Shown: piece after piece, positions 45,403 through 55,225 of the stretch
Numbering within the stretch: position 1 is the stretch's first letter
Layout of the letters: the number at the start of each line of letters is the position of its first letter
Source of the DNA: an uncultured Nitrospiraceae bacterium
Lineage (GTDB): Bacteria; Nitrospirota; Thermodesulfovibrionia; Thermodesulfovibrionales; Dissulfurispiraceae
NCBI GenBank assembly: GCA_903822005.1
Contig: CAIJNL010000029.1
Span: 1-57,515 of the forward strand
Length of the DNA: 57,515 nucleotides
Direction of reading: 5' to 3'
The notes under the pieces: generated by a model
What the model was told of the DNA's origin: nothing
The model's database searches: none
What the model saw: only the letters and a program-made list of their open reading frames with translations
Position numbers and translations under genes: made by a program

Positions 45403-48195
45403 ATGAATACCGTAGCACATCCTGAAGTGCGGCGCTATTCGCCCAGTCGTGTGGGCCGGATGGCCTGGTTACCCATTCCCCTGTTGCTGACAGCTATTGT
45501 TTTGGCAAGGCTGGCGGATGTGCAGAGTACTTACGAGTCCCATACTCTGACATTAATCCTGAGCCTAACATTCTACACGCTGGTTTCGCTGGGCACCCTC
45601 TATCTGGTCGGACGGAGTTTCCTTGTGTTAGGCTCGCCCGGACTTTTGCTGCTGGAGTGCGGGGTCATACTGTGGAGCCTGTCCGGCACGGTGGGTGACG
45701 CCGTCTCCGGCGGCGACGCAAATATAAACGTTACCATTTTCAATACAGGCATATTGCTGGCCGGGATGTGCCATCTGGCAGGTGCCATCTTCTCTCTGAG
45801 GCCGCAGCGAGTGCTCCGTGCGAAGGCCTTGTGGCTTGCGGCAGGATGCACAACCGCCCTGGGCGCGCTTTGGATAGTTTCGCAGGCAGCGCTGTCGGGC
45901 TGGCTGCCGGTTTTTTTCATCCCGGGCCATGGGGGCACGATGGTGCGCTACTGCGTCCTCATTTCGGCCATCACCATGTTCGTACTCTCCGCCGGCTTGC
46001 TGTTGACCAAACAGCGCTCAGCTTTTCTCCCATTCAGCTATTGGTATGCCCTGGCCTTGCTTTTGCTGGCAGTAGGGCTGTTTGGCGTAATGATCCAGTT
46101 GTCCCTTGGCTGCGTTGTGAACTGGCTGAGCCGCACGGCGCAGTGGCTCGGGGGGATCTATCTGCTACTCGCCGCCATAGCTTCGTTGCGCGAGTCAAAC
46201 CTGCCGCTTCTGCCGTCTGAAAAGAAGTCGTATCGGGTGTATTATCGGGAGGCCACTGCCGTGGCGGTAGTGTTCGCAGCGGCAGCCCTGCGTCTTGTGT
46301 TTCTCTCGGACCTGGGGATGCAAGCCCCCTATCTGACGTTTTACCCTGCCGTGATGCTGGCCGCACTCTATGGAGGCTTGCGCTCGGGCCTGCTGGCAAC
46401 GGCCCTATCGGCGATATTGGTCGATTACTTCTGGATTGGGCCGGCTGGGCCATTAATCATAGCTCAACCTGCCGACTGGCTGCGTCTAATAACCTTTGTT
46501 CTGAGCGGTGTAATGATAGCCTGGATCACGGAAGCCATGCATCGCGCACGTGCCCGCGCAGTCGTGGCTGAAACTCAGGCCCTGCTTGCAGCTGAGCGTG
46601 AGTCTGTAGCAGAAACGATGCGCAAAAACGAGGCAATGCTGGAGGAAGCGCAACGGATTGCAAATATTGGAAGCTGGGAGTGGGATGTGCAATCAGGGGA
46701 AGTATTTTGGTCCAGGCAGATGTTTTCCATTTTTGGTGAAGATCCTGCATCGTTTATACCCAGCTACGAGAGTCTTCTTGCCCTCGTTCACCCGGATGAT
46801 AGACAGCACATCGACGAAGTAATCCGTAATGCGGTTGCTAAAGGGAGTTCTTTTTCGGTCGTGCACCGTGTTCTGGACAGGCTGGGTGAGACGCGTGCGG
46901 TCCTTGCCCGGGCAGAGGTCATATCGGATTCTGATACGCGCGGCCAGCGGTTTATAGGTACATCGATGGACATCACAAATCGCAAGATTATGGATGATGT
47001 GCTCAGGTTTCTTGCGCAGGGCGGAATTGCCACGGGCGAGGATTTCTTTCAATCGCTGGCGAATCATCTGGCCCAGAGCCTGGATATGGACTATGTCTGC
47101 ATTGACACGATAGAGGAAGGCTCGCTGACGGCCCAGACAGTAGCCGTATACTTTGACGGCAAGTTTGAGGACAACGTGGTCTATACGCTGAAGGACACAC
47201 CGTGCGGCGATGTCGTCGAAAAGAAGGTTTGCTGTTTCCCAAAGGATGTGCGCCATCTGTTCCCAAGGGACCAGGTGCTGCAGGACATGCTGGCTGAGAG
47301 TTACATAGGGACGACCCTATGTAATTCCCAGGGGCAGCTTATCGGCCTGATCGCAGTTCTGGGGCGCAAGCCGCTTGCGAATCCGGAGTTTGCAACATCG
47401 ATCCTGCAGCTGGCGGCAGTGCGCGCAGCCGGTGAACTGGAACGCAGGCAGGCCGAAGAACAGGTCAATACGCTTAACGAGCAGTTGAAGCTCCAGGTAG
47501 CTGAACTTGACGCTGCCAACAAGGAGCTGGAATCTTTCAGCTACTCAGTCTCTCACGATCTTCGCGCCCCTCTTCGGCACATATCGAGTTTTGAGAAACT
47601 ATTGAGGCAGAGATTGCAGGATCATCCTGATGAAAAAGTGCACCATTATGCGGACCTGATATCCACGGCTTCTAAACGGATGAGTACGCTTATCGATGAC
47701 CTCCTGAATTTTTCACGCATTGGACGTACAGAACTTCAGAAGAGAAAGATAAATTTTAATGACCTGGTAAGAGGCGTTGTGCAGGAATTTCAGGGAGAAC
47801 TGGAAGGACGTAAAGTTATATGGGATATCGGCAAACTGCCTTCGCTTTACGGCGACCGGGCACTGTTGAGACTTGTGATTGTCAATCTTGTTTCGAATGC
47901 AGTCAAGTTTACAAATACCCGAAGCGCGGCCGAGATCAGGATACGATGCCAGGATGAGGGTGATAAAGTTATCTTTTCGATAGCGGACAATGGTGTCGGA
48001 TTTAATATGAAATATGCCGACAAACTCTTTGGGGTATTCCAGCGTCTCCATCGACAGGATGAATTTGAGGGCACAGGCATCGGCCTTGCGCATGTGCAAA
48101 GGATAATTTCACGGCATGGCGGGAAGGTCTGGGCTGAAAGTCTTGAGGGACAGGGCGCCACATTTTATTTCACATTGCCAAATAAGGATAAATAG
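45403..48195 (+). CDS. Multi-sensor histidine kinase with KdpD-like DUF4118 membrane domain
   Basis: The ATG at 45403 follows AAAGGAAGGG; the in-frame TTG at 45385 is rejected. The 930-aa product has an N-terminal seven-helix sensor (about 15-270, MASE3-like by appearance), then a DUF4118 four-helix unit as in KdpD (YLTFYPAVMLAALYGGLRSG), a PAS domain with PAC (about 410-520), a GAF domain (about 535-680), HisKA with H718 (SYSVSHDLRAPLRHI) and HATPase (IADNGVGFN, GTGIGLAH). There is no receiver, so a separate regulator is needed. It is divergent from the kdp operon, so a link to K+ or turgor is possible but unproven. Confidence 0.85.
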   Translation: MNTVAHPEVRRYSPSRVGRMAWLPIPLLLTAIVLARLADVQSTYESHTLTLILSLTFYTLVSLGTLYLVGRSFLVLGSPGLLLLECGVILWSLSGTVGDAVSGGDANINVTIFNTGILLAGMCHLAGAIFSLRPQRVLRAKALWLAAGCTTALGALWIVSQAALSGWLPVFFIPGHGGTMVRYCVLISAITMFVLSAGLLLTKQRSAFLPFSYWYALALLLLAVGLFGVMIQLSLGCVVNWLSRTAQWLGGIYLLLAAIASLRESNLPLLPSEKKSYRVYYREATAVAVVFAAAALRLVFLSDLGMQAPYLTFYPAVMLAALYGGLRSGLLATALSAILVDYFWIGPAGPLIIAQPADWLRLITFVLSGVMIAWITEAMHRARARAVVAETQALLAAERESVAETMRKNEAMLEEAQRIANIGSWEWDVQSGEVFWSRQMFSIFGEDPASFIPSYESLLALVHPDDRQHIDEVIRNAVAKGSSFSVVHRVLDRLGETRAVLARAEVISDSDTRGQRFIGTSMDITNRKIMDDVLRFLAQGGIATGEDFFQSLANHLAQSLDMDYVCIDTIEEGSLTAQTVAVYFDGKFEDNVVYTLKDTPCGDVVEKKVCCFPKDVRHLFPRDQVLQDMLAESYIGTTLCNSQGQLIGLIAVLGRKPLANPEFATSILQLAAVRAAGELERRQAEEQVNTLNEQLKLQVAELDAANKELESFSYSVSHDLRAPLRHISSFEKLLRQRLQDHPDEKVHHYADLISTASKRMSTLIDDLLNFSRIGRTELQKRKINFNDLVRGVVQEFQGELEGRKVIWDIGKLPSLYGDRALLRLVIVNLVSNAVKFTNTRSAAEIRIRCQDEGDKVIFSIADNGVGFNMKYADKLFGVFQRLHRQDEFEGTGIGLAHVQRIISRHGGKVWAESLEGQGATFYFTLPNKDK

Positions 48196-48508
48196 ACAGG
48201 TCTGTAATTTGGCGCTAACATGCAAGAGAGTCAGACCGAAAATGTTGTGTTGACTAAGAAAAGGATGTAATGATAACGTAGTGGCAATGTTGCATTTGTT
48301 GATATTCGGTACGACTTGAAGGCTTCTGGGAGGGGGCACGAAAAGTTTACGGACCGTTTGCAGCTTTTGGCCGGGTCGGCAAGGGAGTCAGTCCTTTGAA
48401 GACGCGGCTTTTATTTTTTTGATTTTCATTTAGGGAAATATGCGAGCACAATAGAAAAAATCATGGTATAAGAACATAATTATCGGATACATATAAGGAG
48501 GAAACTCA
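48196..48508. other. Gene-free 313-base interval
   Basis: No convincing gene is seen on either strand between the kinase gene and the Bro-N gene. There is a T-run at 48412-48420 that may end kinase transcription, though only a weak stem precedes it. TATAAG at 48467-48472 is a possible -10 for the downstream gene; no matching -35 is evident. The AAGGAGG at 48495-48501 is the ribosome site of the next gene. Confidence 0.4.
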
Positions 48509-49333
48509 ATGGACTCACAACTTGTCGTTTTCAAGGGCAAACAGATTCGCCGGACGCTGCACAATAACGAATGGTGGTTCTCGATTGTTGATGTGGTTGC
48601 GGTTCTTACTGATTCAGTTGATCCAAACGGTTATATTAAAGACATGCGTCGTCGGGATGATGAGCTTTCCAAAGGGTGGGGGCAAATTGCCACCCCCCTT
48701 TCAGTCCAGACCGAAGGCGGCCTGCAAAAAATGAACTGCGCTAACACCGAAGGTATCTTCCGCATTATTCAATCTATCCCATCGCCTAAGGCAGAACCAT
48801 TCAAACGCTGGCTGGCAAAGGTTGGCTATGAGCGTGTGCGGGAGATCGAAAACCCAGAACTTGGAACACAGCGCACTCGCGTACTCTATAAGGCAAAAGG
48901 CTACTCAGACGACTGGATTGAAAAACGCATGCGCGGCATCGCAATCCGCGAAGAGCTTACTGACGAATGGAAAAAGCGTAACGTGAAGGAAAAGAAAGAA
49001 TATGAAATTCTCACTGCAGAAATCGCAAAGGCCGCCTTCGGCATAACGCCGGGCACACACAAGAAGCTAAAAGGCCTGAAGCGTGAGAACCTGCGCGATC
49101 ATATGAACGACCTTGAACTGATCTTTTCGATGCTCGGTGAGGCGGCTACTACCGAGATCACGCGGGTTGATGATGCACAGGGCTTTCACCAGAGCAAGAA
49201 TGCCGCACGGAAAGGTGGTGCGGTTGCTGGTACTGCACGGAAAGACCTGGAAAAGAAGATCGGCAAAAAGGTTGTGTCAGGTGAGAATTATATGACAACA
49301 CCGGAAAAGGTCAAACGGCTTAGAAACAAGTGA
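48509..49333 (+). CDS. Bro-N domain protein (phage antirepressor-like)
   Basis: The 274-aa protein begins with a Bro-N domain (about 5-110: VVFKGKQIRRTLHNNEWWFSI, VVAVLTDSVDPNGYI, NTEGIFRIIQSIPSPKAEPF). The Bro-N fold occurs in phage antirepressors and baculovirus BRO proteins and binds DNA. The middle (YSDDWIEKRMRGIAIREELT) and the C-terminus (EITRVDDAQGFHQSKNAARK) are conserved in stand-alone chromosomal and mobile-element members; the tail is lysine-rich. It lies alone, 95 bases before cas3 on the same strand. Phage origin is likely; a function linked to CRISPR is not shown. Confidence 0.8.
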   Translation: MDSQLVVFKGKQIRRTLHNNEWWFSIVDVVAVLTDSVDPNGYIKDMRRRDDELSKGWGQIATPLSVQTEGGLQKMNCANTEGIFRIIQSIPSPKAEPFKRWLAKVGYERVREIENPELGTQRTRVLYKAKGYSDDWIEKRMRGIAIREELTDEWKKRNVKEKKEYEILTAEIAKAAFGITPGTHKKLKGLKRENLRDHMNDLELIFSMLGEAATTEITRVDDAQGFHQSKNAARKGGAVAGTARKDLEKKIGKKVVSGENYMTTPEKVKRLRNK

Positions 49334-49428
49334 TGCAGACCAAGACATTGCGGAGGTACATGTGAATCGTATTTATTAGGGAAGGGTTAAGATATGGTGT
49401 CTTTTATGAATATCGAAAAGGCGGCGAC

Positions 49429-51630
49429 ATGATATCGAAAGATATATTGGCTCATATCGCAGAAGACGGCAGAAGGCATGGTCTTTGCGCACATCTGAGA
49501 GAAACTGCGGGAAGGGCAACTGCGTTCGCCGAGTCTTTTTCGTCAGCTGATTGGGCCTGGAATGCCGGGCTGCTGCACGATCTCGGCAAAGCTGACGTTT
49601 TGTTTCAGGCATATATCCGTCGCGAAAATGGGATGGATGATCCTGAATATGAGGGAATTGGCAGGAATAGAGTAAATCACTCAAGCGCAGGTGCTGCATT
49701 TGCCGAAGGACAGTTCAATCAGGCCAATATGCCAGTTGGCAGAGCACTATCATACATAGCAGCAGGGCATCATGCCGGATTGCCAGATTGGTATTCAGCC
49801 GATACGGGGAATGCAGCGCTCCAAAACAGGCTTATCGAAGGCAGAGCAAATCTTGAGCGTATTCTGCCTGCTGCAAAAAAACTATCTTACAAACTGCGCG
49901 CCATAACCAAACCGCCATTATTTGTGAAACCGGCTAATTTTCACCTGTGGGTGAGAATGCTTTATTCATGCTTAGTTGATGCCGATTTTCTGGATACCGA
50001 AGCTTTCATGAACGCAGAACAAGGACAGGCACGCGCTGGGTTCAAGCCCCTGATTGAATTGAAAGATGCTTTTGATAACTATATGCTGAACAAAACTGAA
50101 AAAGCACCTCAAACAAGCTTGAACATAATACGGCAAGAAATTCTCGCTGCTTGCAGATCTGCTGCCTATCAAGCTCCAGGGCTTTTCTCTTTAGCTGTAC
50201 CGACCGGCGGAGGGAAAACCCTTTCAAGCATGGCGTTTGCCCTCGATCATGCGATACGATATGGCAAGCAGCGCATTATTTATGCCATTCCCTACACAAG
50301 TATTATCGAGCAGACTGCTGAAATATTTTCAGATATCTTCGGTGCTGAAAACATCGTTGAACACCATAGCAATCTTGACCCGGAGCGCGAGACGCAACGC
50401 AGCTGCCTGGCTTCGGAAAACTGGGATGCTCCGATTATTGTTACCACTAATGTCCAATTCTTTGAATCACTCTTTGCTTACCGCTCAAGCCGTTGCCGCA
50501 AACTACATAATATCGTCAACAGCATAGTTATTCTGGATGAAGCTCAAATTCTCCGGCCTGAGTTGCTTATGCCTTGTACAGACACGCTTAATGTCCTGAC
50601 GCGCCATTACGGCGTAACCATTGTGCTATCTACCGCAACTCAGCCGGCATTGCCTGGGATTGATGCACCGCGCGAGATTATGGCTAATCCTGCCGAACTA
50701 TACAAGAAACTAAAACGGACTGAAATTCTTTCACCCAAATCATTTGAGAAGCCTGACGAATGGGAAATACTTGCACTGGAACTCCGACGACATCAACAAG
50801 TGCTCTGTGTTGTAAACTCGCGCCATGACTGTTATGATCTTTTCAGACTGATGCCCGAGGGGACAATCCACCTTTCGGCGCTTATGTGCGGCAAACACCG
50901 CACTGAGGTCATCAAGGAGATAAAGCAACGACTGAGCAATGGAGACTCCATACGCGTTATCAGTACGCAGCTTATCGAGGCAGGTGTCGACATTGACTTT
51001 CCCGTAGTCTATCGTGCTTTAGCCGGACTTGACTCGATAGCTCAGGCTGCTGGCCGCTGTAACCGCGAAGGCAAACTAAATGCAGAGGGTCAGCTTGGAC
51101 AGGTGCATATATTTGTGCCACCAAAACCGGCACCTCGAGGGCTCTTGCATAAAGGGGAAAGCACGACGAAGGAACTGCTTTTGCTTCCTGAATTTGATAT
51201 GCAGAAGCCGGAATCATACACCAGATACTTTTCCTGTTTTTATGCAAAAGTGAACGACACCGGCACACGCTTTATGGAATGGCTGACACCGGATGATTCT
51301 CATACACTTGCCGTGCATTTTCGGACAGCGGCACAGAATTTCAGGTTTATTGATGATCAGGCGCAACAGTCCGTTATTGTCAGATACAAGGATAGTGAAA
51401 AGCTGATAAATACTTTGAAGCAGATTGGGCCAAATCGCGCATTGATGCGCAAGCTGCAACGATATATAGTAACCCTGCCTGCACGTATGGCAACTCGTAT
51501 GCTTGAAGATGGCAGGCTTGAAGAAATTGTTCCCGGTATTGTGGTCCAAAGCAGTCTGAAGATTTACGACAACTCGGTTGGGCTTGATATATACAAAGAT
51601 GCATTGCCGGTTGAGGATTTGGTTATATAA
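49429..51630 (+). CDS. cas3: Cas3 nuclease-helicase, type I-C
   Basis: The 733-aa protein carries an N-terminal HD nuclease domain (H22, H50-D51 in LLHDLGK, then IAAGHHAGLPDW) and a superfamily 2 helicase: Walker A with K263 (VPTGGGKT), motif II DEAQ at 370-373, and motif VI QAAGRCNREGK. DEAQ in place of DEAH is, from memory, common in this subtype. Cas3 is recruited by target-bound Cascade and degrades DNA. It begins the cas operon; cas5 follows after 24 bases. All catalytic motifs seem intact. Confidence 0.96.
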   Translation: MISKDILAHIAEDGRRHGLCAHLRETAGRATAFAESFSSADWAWNAGLLHDLGKADVLFQAYIRRENGMDDPEYEGIGRNRVNHSSAGAAFAEGQFNQANMPVGRALSYIAAGHHAGLPDWYSADTGNAALQNRLIEGRANLERILPAAKKLSYKLRAITKPPLFVKPANFHLWVRMLYSCLVDADFLDTEAFMNAEQGQARAGFKPLIELKDAFDNYMLNKTEKAPQTSLNIIRQEILAACRSAAYQAPGLFSLAVPTGGGKTLSSMAFALDHAIRYGKQRIIYAIPYTSIIEQTAEIFSDIFGAENIVEHHSNLDPERETQRSCLASENWDAPIIVTTNVQFFESLFAYRSSRCRKLHNIVNSIVILDEAQILRPELLMPCTDTLNVLTRHYGVTIVLSTATQPALPGIDAPREIMANPAELYKKLKRTEILSPKSFEKPDEWEILALELRRHQQVLCVVNSRHDCYDLFRLMPEGTIHLSALMCGKHRTEVIKEIKQRLSNGDSIRVISTQLIEAGVDIDFPVVYRALAGLDSIAQAAGRCNREGKLNAEGQLGQVHIFVPPKPAPRGLLHKGESTTKELLLLPEFDMQKPESYTRYFSCFYAKVNDTGTRFMEWLTPDDSHTLAVHFRTAAQNFRFIDDQAQQSVIVRYKDSEKLINTLKQIGPNRALMRKLQRYIVTLPARMATRMLEDGRLEEIVPGIVVQSSLKIYDNSVGLDIYKDALPVEDLVI

Positions 51631-51654
51631 GAATGCAGTAACACGAGGTGAGCC

Positions 51655-52371
51655 ATGAAACAGTTTTGTCTTGAAGTAAGTGGGCCGTTTGCCTGCTTCA
51701 CTCGTCCTGAAATGAAGGTGGAGCGCGTCAGCTATGACGTCATTACGCCTTCAGCAGCACGAGCTATCTTCGATGCAATTCTTTGGAAACCTGCTATCCG
51801 CTGGAACATCAGTCGGATTGAGGTGCTTGCGCCTATCAGATGGATATCTGTTCGGCGCAATGAGGTCGGGAGTGTCATGTCGCCCCGAATCGCTTGCCTA
51901 TTTGTAGACGATCCTAAAATGCGACAGCAAAGAGCAGGCTTATTTCTTCGAGATGTTAAGTACCGTCTTTTTGCCAATTTTGAGTTTATTCCGCCAGATA
52001 GACGAGGTCAGATCCGAAATCCAGTTCCTGAATATCTAGTAGATGTTGACGACGCGCAGGAGCTTCGCAAAGACGAGACTCCCGCAAAATATGCAGCAAT
52101 ATTTGAACGCCGAGCAAGCAAAGGGCAATGCTTCAATCAGCCATATCTCGGCTGCCGGGAATTTTCTTGCGACTTCAAACTGATCAAGACAGAAGAAGCG
52201 TCGGCAGGACTACCGGTTGAACTCGCAGGGCAACGAGATCTTGGATGGATGCTTTACGACATGGACTACGACAACCCCGCTGAACCCAATCCACTGTTTT
52301 TCAGGGCGCAGATGAATAATGGTGTTATACAAGTTCCTGAGCGAACTAATAGCGCGGAGGTGCGCGGATGA
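51655..52371 (+). CDS. cas5c: Cas5c (Cas5d), pre-crRNA endonuclease
   Basis: The 238-aa RAMP protein has VSGPFACFTRPEMKVERVSYD and PSAARAIFDAILWKPAIRW at the N-terminus, and LGCREFSCDFKLI and LGWMLYDMDY towards the end, all typical of type I-C Cas5. In this subtype Cas5 replaces Cas6 as the enzyme that cuts the repeat RNA, and it stays bound to the 5' handle. It overlaps cas8c by four bases (ATGA). Confidence 0.95.
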   Translation: MKQFCLEVSGPFACFTRPEMKVERVSYDVITPSAARAIFDAILWKPAIRWNISRIEVLAPIRWISVRRNEVGSVMSPRIACLFVDDPKMRQQRAGLFLRDVKYRLFANFEFIPPDRRGQIRNPVPEYLVDVDDAQELRKDETPAKYAAIFERRASKGQCFNQPYLGCREFSCDFKLIKTEEASAGLPVELAGQRDLGWMLYDMDYDNPAEPNPLFFRAQMNNGVIQVPERTNSAEVRG

Positions 52372-54101
52372 TCCTACAATCGCTTAAGGAATACTATGAC
52401 CGGAAACCTGGCATGCCGCCCGAAGGGTTTGAAGAAAAAGAATTCCCTTTCATAATTGTTATTGATGAAAAAGGTTGTTTCATTACCCTTGAAGATACTA
52501 GAGAACAAATTGGCAAACGGCTTATTGGTAAGAAGTATTGGGTTCCCAGATCACAATCTCGGACTGGCAGTAGAAGCTACGAAACTACTTTTCTGCTTTG
52601 GGATCACGTTGGGTATCTCCTTCAACATCCTGAATCAGACGCAAAGGCAATCAATCAGCATAAAACGTGGCTTGCATCCCTTGAATCATTGCCGACTGCA
52701 TTGCGTGTTGATGATGGAGTAGCATCACTTATTCAGTTCTATAGTAACGATGGCCTCAGCTCAGTAAAAAAGGCTGCTAATTGGGCAGATTGTGCTGGGC
52801 TTGTTTCATGTAATATGACGTTTCGGCTTGTTCATGATTTAGAGCCAATTCCCTGTCGCCCTGCCATCCGAGAATATGTAAAGCGGTTAGATAGCCAAAA
52901 AAAGAACGCTATTGCTCGCTGCTTAGTGACCGGGGAAATGGACGAGATAGTAAGGGTTCATGGAAGAACTCCAATAAGCAAAGATTCAAAGTCTCTTGTC
53001 AACTTTCAAAAGCACGCAGGCTATGATTCTTATGGAAAAGAGCAGGGATATAATGCTCCCATTGGCAGGCATGCTGAATTTGCCTATACCACGGCGCTCA
53101 ATACACTCCTGAAATCCAAGAAATCAAGGATGCAAATTGGCGACGCGGCAACTGTTTTTTGGGCAGCTAAAGACACTGATAGCGGATTTGAAGATTTATT
53201 TAGCGAGCTTTGGACAGATAACCCTGATAGAAATGTTGCGGCTGTAAAAAGTTTGTTCACTGCACCAAAGACAGGTGCCTTCGTGACTGATGAGGATTCG
53301 ACACGTTTCTTTGTTTTGGGTCTTGCGCCAAATATGGCACGAATTTCTGTGCGATTTTGGATAATGGAGACTGTTAGCAATATGGCTAAAAGAATTCGCC
53401 AGCATTTCAATGATATCAATATTATATGCCCCGGCTATGAAGCGTATGTACAGCTTTCTCTTAATGCGTTACTTGCCGCAACTGCAAACGAAACCAAAGC
53501 AGCAAATAACAAAGCTAACCTTGTTTCCTATCGTGGAAAACAGTATGACGTAAAACCGCAGCTCTCTGGTGACACCATGAGGGCTATTCTTGAAGGGCTA
53601 CCATACCCGCAAACGATGCTACAAGCCGCGATTAGACGCATTCGGGCGGAGCGAGAGATAACCTACCCGAAGGCTGCTCTTATTAAAGCATGTATAAACC
53701 GGGCAACACGCTATCGAATGCCTGAAATAAAGGAGGAACTTACCGTGAGTCTTGACGAAACAAACATGAACATCGGGTATCGGCTCGGTCGTCTCTTCGC
53801 TACGCTTGAGAAAATCCAGTCAGAAGCCAACCCGGGTATTAATGCAACGATACGAGATCGTTGCTATGGCGCAGCCTCTGTTACGCCCGTGACAGTTTTC
53901 GGAAATCTTATGCGTTTGAAAAACCACCACCTTGCAAAGCTAGATCGTGCAGGGCGGCGCATATACTTCGAGAAGCTGATCGGTCAAATTATGGACGGTT
54001 TTAACGACTTTCCTGCTCACCTTGTTCTTGCAGATCAGGGCCGATTTGCCATCGGCTATTACCACCAAATGCAGAATTTCTATACCAAGAAAAGCGAATA
54101 G
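52368..54101 (+). CDS. cas8c: Cas8c (Csd1), large subunit of the type I-C effector
   Basis: The 577-aa protein has the Csd1 pattern: MILQSLKEYYDRKPG start, GRTPISKDSKSLVNFQKHAGYDSYG (here FQKHAGYDSYGKEQGYNAP), RFFVLGLAPNMARISVRFW and GALIKA-like PKAALIKACINRA. Cas8c recognises the PAM and starts R-loop formation. Its last 118 codons also encode Cas11c from an internal start at 53745. Length is typical. Confidence 0.95.
   Translation: MILQSLKEYYDRKPGMPPEGFEEKEFPFIIVIDEKGCFITLEDTREQIGKRLIGKKYWVPRSQSRTGSRSYETTFLLWDHVGYLLQHPESDAKAINQHKTWLASLESLPTALRVDDGVASLIQFYSNDGLSSVKKAANWADCAGLVSCNMTFRLVHDLEPIPCRPAIREYVKRLDSQKKNAIARCLVTGEMDEIVRVHGRTPISKDSKSLVNFQKHAGYDSYGKEQGYNAPIGRHAEFAYTTALNTLLKSKKSRMQIGDAATVFWAAKDTDSGFEDLFSELWTDNPDRNVAAVKSLFTAPKTGAFVTDEDSTRFFVLGLAPNMARISVRFWIMETVSNMAKRIRQHFNDINIICPGYEAYVQLSLNALLAATANETKAANNKANLVSYRGKQYDVKPQLSGDTMRAILEGLPYPQTMLQAAIRRIRAEREITYPKAALIKACINRATRYRMPEIKEELTVSLDETNMNIGYRLGRLFATLEKIQSEANPGINATIRDRCYGAASVTPVTVFGNLMRLKNHHLAKLDRAGRRIYFEKLIGQIMDGFNDFPAHLVLADQGRFAIGYYHQMQNFYTKKSE
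53745..54101 (+). CDS. cas11c: Cas11c, small subunit made from an internal start within cas8c
   Basis: AAAGGAGG at 53729-53736 is an excellent ribosome site lying inside cas8c. Eight bases later an in-frame GTG at 53745 (codon 460 of cas8c) opens a 118-aa helical product (VSLDETNMNIGYRLGRLFAT...). Internal translation of Cas11c from the cas8c 3' end is known in type I-C systems, where two copies bind along the effector. An ATG at 53766 is a less well placed alternative. Confidence 0.85.
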   Translation: MSLDETNMNIGYRLGRLFATLEKIQSEANPGINATIRDRCYGAASVTPVTVFGNLMRLKNHHLAKLDRAGRRIYFEKLIGQIMDGFNDFPAHLVLADQGRFAIGYYHQMQNFYTKKSE

Positions 54102-54125
54102 CGCTAAATTGAAAGGAGAATACTT

Positions 54126-55223
54126 ATGAGCAATCCCATCAAAAATCGTTACGACTTCGCCCTTATCTTTGATGTAAAAGACGGAAATCCGAATGGAGAC
54201 CCAGACGCAGGCAACCTTCCGCGCGTTGATGCAGAAACCGGTTGTGGGCTTGTTACCGATGTTTGTTTGAAAAGAAAAGTGAGAAACTATGTTCAGTTAA
54301 CTAAAAGTTGCGAGCGCCCGTACGATATCTACATAAAAGAAAAAGCTGTCTTGGGGCAGGCGCATTTTATGGCTTTTAAGGAGTTAGGTATTCCAACTGG
54401 CGACGAATCTCGTGCAACGGTACCACACGAGTTAAATGAGTTATTTTCGGATATTTCTTTGCCAGAAGGCATCACCTTTAATGAGGGTGATGACGAAAAT
54501 AGCAGCGAACTTCTTATTGCGCCGGATGCCGACAAAAAAGCTATTAAAGAATGGTTAAAGGAAGAAAAGCCTGACAAAAAAATAGAAAGCATAATAAAAG
54601 CAGCTATCAAAGATGCTAAACCTCGAAAACCCACTGCGGAAGACTCAAATCAGGGCAGGGGGAAAATGTGTCAGGACTTCTTTGACATCAGAACTTTTGG
54701 CGCAGTGCTTTCTCTGAAAACAGCACCAAACTGTGGCCAAGTTCGCGGCCCGGTGCAACTGACCTTTGGAAGATCAGTTGATCCAATAGTATCGTCTGAG
54801 CATTCAATAACGCGCATGGCTGTCGCCACCGAAGCCGAGGCTGAAAAGCAGGGAGGCGACAACCGGACGATGGGTCGCAAAAATACCGTTCCTTATGGTC
54901 TCTATGTAGCTCACGGCTTTGTATCAGCCCATCTTGCTGCCCAAACAGGCTTTAATGAAGACGATTTAAGCTTGCTGTGGGATGCTCTTGTCAATATGTT
55001 TGAGCATGACCGTTCTGCAGCTCGCGGGCTGATGTCTACCCGCAAACTAATCATCTTCAAGCACGATAGCGCTTTGGGCAACACCCAGGCATATACCCTA
55101 TTTGAGCGCATCAAAATCGAGCTCAAAGATGTCAGCAAAGTGGCGCGGGACTTTGCTGATTACATTGTTACTATTGATGACAAGTGTTTGCAGTCGAGCA
55201 TAACGGTAGAGGTCAAACCATAA
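54126..55223 (+). CDS. cas7c: Cas7c (Csd2), backbone subunit, with an enlarged insertion
   Basis: The 365-aa RAMP protein has the Csd2 core: [53 protein letters not shown] and [20 protein letters not shown]. Several copies coat the crRNA spacer. By recall the family is about 280-300 aa; here residues of about 90-178 form a charged, Lys/Glu/Asp-rich segment that most homologues lack in this length. The core motifs are intact, so the protein should still function. Confidence 0.95.
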   Translation: MSNPIKNRYDFALIFDVKDGNPNGDPDAGNLPRVDAETGCGLVTDVCLKRKVRNYVQLTKSCERPYDIYIKEKAVLGQAHFMAFKELGIPTGDESRATVPHELNELFSDISLPEGITFNEGDDENSSELLIAPDADKKAIKEWLKEEKPDKKIESIIKAAIKDAKPRKPTAEDSNQGRGKMCQDFFDIRTFGAVLSLKTAPNCGQVRGPVQLTFGRSVDPIVSSEHSITRMAVATEAEAEKQGGDNRTMGRKNTVPYGLYVAHGFVSAHLAAQTGFNEDDLSLLWDALVNMFEHDRSAARGLMSTRKLIIFKHDSALGNTQAYTLFERIKIELKDVSKVARDFADYIVTIDDKCLQSSITVEVKP

Positions 55224-55225
55224 GA

